The position numbers and the translations under genes are program-made. A stretch of DNA of 20,206 nt from Sedimentisphaerales bacterium (lineage in GTDB: Bacteria > Planctomycetota > Phycisphaerae > Sedimentisphaerales > SG8-4): assembly GCA_016932895.1 (NCBI GenBank), contig JAFGCA010000770.1, positions 1 to 20,206 of the forward strand, written 5' to 3'. Each line of letters opens with the position of its first letter. The stretch's first letter is position 1. This document shows positions 16,312-20,206 of the stretch, piece by piece. Below the pieces are notes generated by a model. The model worked only from the letters and a program-made list of their open reading frames with translations, was not told where the DNA came from and made no database searches.

Positions 16312-16339
16312 AGTGTAACGCGGTGACCTTCCAAAACAA
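16312..16339 (-). promoter_or_regulatory. Possible promoter of the nucleoside hydrolase-rbs operon
   Basis: On - the sequence reads TTGTTT (rc 16334-16339), 16 nt, TACACT (rc 16312-16317). The -35 deviates from consensus at three positions and the spacing is one short of ideal. It lies about 50 nt before the hydrolase start, a sensible distance. Confidence 0.4.
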
Positions 16340-16410
16340 GCTCTTTTTCCCGCCGGACGAAGGGGCATACGCAAACCGAAGGCACGCCGGATGCCGCAAC
16401 TGAGGCACAT

Positions 16411-16438
16411 TTGACAAAAGCGCCGTAATGGAGATAAT
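16411..16438 (+). promoter_or_regulatory. Sigma70-type promoter pointing toward hisA
   Basis: TTGACA (16411-16416), 16 nt, GATAAT (16433-16438): perfect -35 and near-perfect -10. The only + gene downstream is hisA at 16653, so the leader would be about 208 nt and include the dispersed repeat copy at 16554-16635. Confidence 0.6.
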
Positions 16439-16553
16439 GCCGTCTCGTAGAATCGCACGTGCACGCACGCGCCGACCGATACGGATGAAGTGGTAGGACG
16501 GGTCCTTGACCCACGCGTCTGTATACGCCCGATCTTTACGCTACCGGCAACGT

Positions 16554-16635
16554 TGTCATCCTGAACGGAGCCCAGCGTAGTGAAGGATCCGGGCTGCGGA
16601 CGGAAGAAACCGTTCATTCCCAGGCCGGATGAAGG
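16554..16635 (+). repeat. Dispersed repeat, copy 2 (one arm well kept)
   Basis: From TGTCATCCTGAAC at 16554 this matches the reverse complement of copy 1 (5784 downward): I count 7 mismatches in the first 57 positions, through GAAGGATC, GGGCTGCG and GAAGAAAC. Beyond that, weaker similarity (CCGTTC, CCAGGC, GGAT) continues toward 16635, but the second palindrome arm is degraded. The copy ends within about 5 nt of the hisA ribosome-binding site. Confidence 0.7.
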
Positions 16636-16652
16636 CCGCAAGGAGTAGACTG

Positions 16653-17366
16653 ATGGATGTAATTCCAGCCATTGACCTGAGAGACGGAAAATGCGTCCGG
16701 CTGATACAGGGCCAGTACGACCGCCAGATCACCTACAAGGACGATCCGGCCGCACAAGCCCGGGAGTTCGCCGCCGATGGGGCCCAGTGGCTCCACGTCG
16801 TCGACCTCGACGGCGCCAAGGCGGGCCGGCCCGTCAATACCGAGAGCATCGCCGCGATCGCGAAGCTCGGCCTGCTCAAGGTCGAGGTCGGCGGCGGCCT
16901 GCGCGACGAGGCCTCCATCGGCCAACTGCTCGATATGGGTGTCACGCGCGTCATCATCGGCACCAAGGCGGTCAGTGACTTCGACTGGTTCAGCGCGATG
17001 GCCGAGAAATTCGCGGGCCGCATCGTGCTCGGCCTCGACGCCCGCGGCGCGATGGTCGCCACGCACGGCTGGCTCGAAAGCAGCGGCCAAAGCCTGCTGG
17101 AATTCGCCGCCCGCGCCGACAAGCTGCCCCTGGCCGCGATCATCTACACCGACATCGCCAAGGACGGCATGCTCACCGGGCCCAACATCGAACGCACGCG
17201 GGAACTGGTCCAGGCCGTCGATACGCCCGTCGTCGCCTCCGGCGGCGTCAAGGAAGCCGACGACATCCGCAACCTCAAGCCCATCGGCGTCGCCGCCGTC
17301 ATCGCCGGCCGAAGCCTCTACGAAGGAACCCTAACCCTCAAAGAAGCCCTCGCTGCCGCTCAATGA
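16653..17366 (+). CDS. hisA: ProFAR isomerase HisA (histidine biosynthesis)
   Basis: Cytoplasmic (beta/alpha)8-barrel enzyme catalysing the Amadori rearrangement of ProFAR to PRFAR, the fourth step of histidine synthesis (EC 5.3.1.16). The start ATG 16653 has AAGGAG 7-8 nt upstream; the in-frame ATG at 16629 precedes that site. The product is 237 aa, normal for HisA (about 240). Catalytic Asp8 lies in PAIDLRDGKCVRLIQG and the second conserved Asp (about 167) in IIYTDIAKDGMLTGPN. Both phosphate-binding halves are visible: VEVGGGLR in the first, VVASGGVK plus AVIAGRSLYEGTL in the second. No other his gene adjoins it, so it is a stand-alone locus, divergent from the ribose operon and convergent with the lectin-like gene. 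A PriA-type dual role is not indicated by anything seen. Confidence 0.95.
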   Translation: MDVIPAIDLRDGKCVRLIQGQYDRQITYKDDPAAQAREFAADGAQWLHVVDLDGAKAGRPVNTESIAAIAKLGLLKVEVGGGLRDEASIGQLLDMGVTRVIIGTKAVSDFDWFSAMAEKFAGRIVLGLDARGAMVATHGWLESSGQSLLEFAARADKLPLAAIIYTDIAKDGMLTGPNIERTRELVQAVDTPVVASGGVKEADDIRNLKPIGVAAVIAGRSLYEGTLTLKEALAAAQ

Positions 17367-17414
17367 CGCATCTTCAGCGGCATGGTCTGCACACATGCGA
17401 GTTGTGTGACCGTT

Positions 17415-18026
17415 CTATGTCCAACGTCTCCGCATCCATCCGACGAGCCCCGCGCCGAGTGTGCCGAGCAGGATGGCGCCGGGGGCAGGGACTACCTCTC
17501 CAGCGAGGTTGCCGGTTTCAACGATGTATCCCGTGGCGAGGTAATGATTTGGGGCGTCGTTCCATCCGGGTTGCCGTGACGATCCAAACTGACTGAAGTA
17601 GACTCTGTCCCCATTTCCGAACGGTTCGTATGGACCCCATGCAGAGAAACTGAAGGCCTCACCGGTGACCCAACTCCAATCATTGCTTGCGTTTGACGAA
17701 GAAACGGCTCCGATCCAGGGGCCTCGGTAGATAGGGCCAACAAGAGTCTGGCTCGTTACAAATTCCCAAAAGACATTCTCATCCTCGAACAGGCTGAGAA
17801 CGAAGTCGTTTTCCGCCCCAGATGTGATCGTCACAAGATGCCAACCATCTCCCCTGGTCAGCGTGGCTTGTGTCGCATCCGTCCAGTTGATGTGTGGGTC
17901 GGATACGGCCTCGTACCAGTGGCCATTCCCACCATCTGAAATCTCCCATTGAACTGGTGTGGCAGACAAACAAGCAGGCAGCAAGACTATTATTGCCACG
18001 GGCAGGAAATGGCATTTCGCCCTCAT
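17415..18026 (-). CDS. PEP-CTERM-anchored C-type-lectin-like protein
   Basis: The start ATG 18026 has AGGAGG 7 nt upstream. The 203-aa product has a signal peptide (MRAKCHFLPVAIIVLLPACLS, cleavage near SAT). Residues about 36-170 resemble a C-type-lectin-like fold: WYEAVSDPHINWTDA, then WHLVTITSGAENDFVLSLF, PWIGAVSSS, DWSWVTGEAFSFSAW and a closing GWNDAP. The mature part lacks Cys, so the usual disulphides are absent. The C-terminus is a PEP-CTERM sorting signal variant: VPAPGAILLGTLGAGLVG, then the basic end WMRRRW. Such proteins are processed by an exosortase, which should be elsewhere in the genome. A surface or matrix-binding role is inferred. It lies 194 nt downstream of the PD40 gene on the same strand. 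Confidence 0.88.
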   Translation of the reverse strand: MRAKCHFLPVAIIVLLPACLSATPVQWEISDGGNGHWYEAVSDPHINWTDATQATLTRGDGWHLVTITSGAENDFVLSLFEDENVFWEFVTSQTLVGPIYRGPWIGAVSSSNASNDWSWVTGEAFSFSAWGPYEPFGNGDRVYFSQFGSSRQPGWNDAPNHYLATGYIVETGNLAGEVVPAPGAILLGTLGAGLVGWMRRRWT

Positions 18027-18091
18027 TTCTGTACCTCCTGAAACTGATCGTTGTGCTGTTCTCGTGGACTGCTGTACGACGTTCCTTGACG

Positions 18092-18158
18092 TTTGCCGGG
18101 GGTGGCTTTCGTCATGCTGGAGGCCATGTCAAGTGGCGGTCCCCTGCCTCCCGGCAAA
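18092..18158. repeat. 9-bp inverted repeat in the leader of the lectin-like gene
   Basis: TTTGCCGGG (18092-18100) and CCCGGCAAA (18150-18158) are perfect inverse complements 49 nt apart, in the 194-nt gap between the PD40 stop and the PEP-CTERM start. It could be part of a leader structure or a decayed repeat element; nothing links it to the TGTCATCC repeat. Confidence 0.35.
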
Positions 18159-18220
18159 TTGTGCTTACCTTCGCTGGTCATCGGTCTTGCCCTACCTCCT
18201 TGCATAGACGGAATCTGATT

Positions 18221-20206
18221 CTATGGCAGTCGCCGCACGCTGAAATCGTCGAAGAGGATAGGGGACTCTGAAGCACTGATCCACAGAGGGCCCCTGGACA
18301 GCCGCGCGTCGGTCGTTTCGATCATCAGCTTGTCATCCAGATACGCTCGCAACTGCTCGCCCCGGATTTCGAATGCAAGCTTGTACCACTTGCCTGGAAC
18401 CAAAGGGCAGCGATTTCTGTCCAGAGTGGGCCCGCGGCCCGCACCTGACGCATTGTGATAGTAGAGTGCGAGTCGCAACATGCATGCCGGAGCGTCGTTG
18501 CTGCAGATGAAGAGCAAGGCGTATCTTTCCAGCATGTTGACGTCGAATTCGAAGGGTGTTGCCCGCGTCTGAATCGAAGCGATTCCCCGCTCAGAGGCTT
18601 CCCCCTCCTTCACGCAGAGACGAACGGTCACGAGGTAGTCCGCCCAGTCTATTTGGTTGAGACGGACACTGCAATTCGAGAGCATCAATTGACCGTTTTC
18701 GACCGCATGGGTTGCGTTGGCGGGCACAACCTGCCAGTACTCGGACAACCCATTGTCGAAGTTGTCCGAGAAGACAGGACCCGTGATGGGCTCGAGTTGC
18801 GGGGTGGGTTTGGATTCCGCCGGGCTTTTTGCCATGTCCCGTTCGGCCGGCTTTGGCCCGGTGGGCGGAATGGCTCCCGCTTCAATTCTGTCCACGATAT
18901 CGTCCACAGCCACCGTGTAGAGCCGCCCGCCCGGTCCCACAGGTTCAATACCCTCATACCCGCAGGCCACATGCGCACTGTCCGGCGACCAGGCAAACAT
19001 CCCGGCCCAAAGGGACGGGCCCAGATCCGTTACTCCCGCTTTCTGCAAGCGGCCTCCTTCGACCCGGGCAAACACAAGTTGCCCCCAGGAGGCCAGCACT
19101 CCATTGTTATCCCCACGATTGCGCGTGTGGTTGGCCAGGGCGAGTTGGCTGCCGTCAGGGCTCCAATCAAACCATTCCAATTCCGTAATTCCGAACGTCT
19201 CCAAGTTGCCGATAGGCTCGGCCTTGCCGCCGGAGAAAGGCTGTCGCACCAGCATGCCGCCCTCGGCCATAGTCAGCGACTTGCCGTCCGGTGACCATAC
19301 CCATAACGGCGTCTCGGCGCCAGCCAGGTGACGGACCACCACCGCTTCTCCTCCGACCGAAGGGATCACCTTCAGCGCTCTGACACCTGCGTCGTCCGAA
19401 ATGAAAGCCAGCATGGTCCCATCGCGCGACCAGGTCAGATCGCGCTCAATCGCTTCCGTCTGAGTGAGACGGATCGGCGTTCTACCATCGACAAAAGTGA
19501 CCCAGATGTCGTGCTCTTTCACGGAATCCGCCTTGCCGGCTACTGCCACCCGCGTGCTGTCGGGCGACCACGCACCCCCTACCGCACGTGAGTTGCCTTG
19601 CGCCGAGCGTGTCATGCGGAACAAGACGTTGCTTGGTCCGTTCGCCTCACGGTCGGCTATGGACAGAGGTATCACGTTCAAATCCAACGCGCTGCCGCCG
19701 GATTCCGAAACCGGGGTGAACAGCAACCACTTGCTGTCGGGAGATGCCCAGACGCCCCTTCCGGAGGAGACGTTGGGAGGGAGGGTGAACGGAGTCGATC
19801 TTTCTCCGGAGAGAGGGCTCGAGAACAAGACCCTGTCCCCCGGTCGCTCCGTGAAGTCTTTGGTATAAGAGTATCTGGCATCCTGGTGAATGATCTCCCT
19901 TCCATCGGCTGTCCATTGGAAGGCTCCATACCCATAAAACCACCCAATGTCCACATCCTTGAGGGCCGTGCCTTCAGCCGAGGCAACCCAGACCCCATAA
20001 CTGAGATCGTATCCTGCTTGATAGAAATAGAGCGTCTCTTTATCGGCAGATGCCCCCAGACAGATTGTATTGTTATCCTTCGCCAGTTCCTTCGGCATGG
20101 AGATAGGGTATACCTGGCCCTCGGGGTAGCTCACGAATCGCGCGTCTGCCAAAGGCGCACCTGGCTGGAATGCGATCAGCCATTTCCCATCTCTCGACCA
20201 ACACGC
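18221..20206 (-). CDS. PD40/TolB-like beta-propeller protein with C-terminal concanavalin-like domain (N-terminus outside window)
   Basis: The frame is open from the window edge: bases 20206-20153 already encode WSRDGKWLIAF and PGAPLADARF, so the TTG at 20152 is not the start. At least 660 residues are visible. PD40/WD40-like propeller units recur: SPDSKWLLF, WSPDSTRVAVAG, WSRDGTMLAFISD, WSPDGKSLTMAEGG, WSPDGSQLALANH and WSPDSAHVACGYEG. A Pro/Lys-rich linker follows (KPAERDMAKSPAESKPTPQ), then a beta-sandwich region of about 185 residues (FSDNFDNGLSEYWQVV to SPILFDDFSVRRLP). That region resembles the lectin/glucanase-like folds of DUF1080 and LamG proteins. PD40 repeats mediate protein contacts. 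In planctomycetes such repeats often follow a membrane-spanning Ser/Thr kinase domain; whether one precedes these repeats cannot be seen. Confidence 0.85.
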   Translation of the reverse strand, partial: ACWSRDGKWLIAFQPGAPLADARFVSYPEGQVYPISMPKELAKDNNTICLGASADKETLYFYQAGYDLSYGVWVASAEGTALKDVDIGWFYGYGAFQWTADGREIIHQDARYSYTKDFTERPGDRVLFSSPLSGERSTPFTLPPNVSSGRGVWASPDSKWLLFTPVSESGGSALDLNVIPLSIADREANGPSNVLFRMTRSAQGNSRAVGGAWSPDSTRVAVAGKADSVKEHDIWVTFVDGRTPIRLTQTEAIERDLTWSRDGTMLAFISDDAGVRALKVIPSVGGEAVVVRHLAGAETPLWVWSPDGKSLTMAEGGMLVRQPFSGGKAEPIGNLETFGITELEWFDWSPDGSQLALANHTRNRGDNNGVLASWGQLVFARVEGGRLQKAGVTDLGPSLWAGMFAWSPDSAHVACGYEGIEPVGPGGRLYTVAVDDIVDRIEAGAIPPTGPKPAERDMAKSPAESKPTPQLEPITGPVFSDNFDNGLSEYWQVVPANATHAVENGQLMLSNCSVRLNQIDWADYLVTVRLCVKEGEASERGIASIQTRATPFEFDVNMLERYALLFICSNDAPACMLRLALYYHNASGAGRGPTLDRNRCPLVPGKWYKLAFEIRGEQLRAYLDDKLMIETTDARLSRGPLWISASESPILFDDFSVRRLP

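Larger units (their letters stand above)
16264..16652. other. Divergent regulatory region between the ribose operon and hisA
   Basis: These 389 nt contain no convincing gene. They hold a possible - promoter for the operon (16312-16339), a good + promoter (16411-16438), a CACGTG-centred palindrome GCACGTGC near 16455-16462, copy 2 of the dispersed repeat (16554-16635) and the hisA ribosome-binding site AAGGAG just before 16653. No clear operator dyad for a sugar regulator was found beside the operon promoter. Confidence 0.6.

Noticed and set aside
18023..18181. Small - ORF (52 codons) with an ATGA overlap with the PEP-CTERM start
   Set aside because: The nearest GGAGG is 13 nt away, the sequence contains an inverted repeat and the product matches nothing known; overlap may be chance.
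1..20206. Search for CRISPR arrays, tRNA/rRNA genes, riboswitches and insertion sequences
   Set aside because: No regularly spaced direct repeats, cloverleaf, conserved rRNA stretch, known aptamer core or transposase motif was seen by eye; an automated scan was not possible.

Overview
The window is GC-rich, densely coded DNA that looks chromosomal and most like a planctomycete (Planctomycetota, probably Phycisphaerae/Sedimentisphaerales-like). This assignment is inference from gene content: a DUF4838 protein, a LamG protein with 'YYWRIDE' modules and a 'VDDFESY' C-terminal domain, a VCBS/FG-GAP protein ending in dockerin-like repeats, a PEP-CTERM C-type-lectin-like protein, a PD40 propeller protein and a multi-ankyrin lipoprotein. 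Shine-Dalgarno sites are clear and were used to fix most starts.

Left part (1-6975): the 3' end of an unidentified gene, then a secreted DUF4838 protein, both on +. Facing them on - are a 14-repeat ankyrin lipoprotein, a secreted VCBS/dockerin-like propeller protein and an FHA-GAF signalling protein with a near-consensus sigma70 promoter. A 101-bp imperfect palindrome lies between the last two, and a relative of it lies just before hisA.

Middle (6976-10714): a frameshifted 3' relic of an RbsC-type permease gene, then a large secreted LamG protein (+), then a perfect hairpin between convergent genes. The relic and the intact permease gene are direct repeats flanking the LamG gene.

Right-centre (10715-16263): a five-gene operon on - reading exported nucleoside hydrolase, ribokinase, RbsB, RbsA, RbsC. 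The likely logic is nucleoside (or other N-riboside) cleavage outside the cytoplasm, ribose import by the ABC transporter, and phosphorylation by ribokinase to ribose-5-phosphate.

Right (16264-20206): a divergent regulatory region, a stand-alone hisA (+), then on - a PEP-CTERM lectin-like protein and a PD40 propeller protein that runs off the window. No tRNA, rRNA, CRISPR array, transposase, phage gene or recognisable riboswitch was seen. No obviously new multi-gene system was found. The points most worth a second look are the hydrolase-Rbs operon, the permease relic/direct repeat and the dispersed palindrome.
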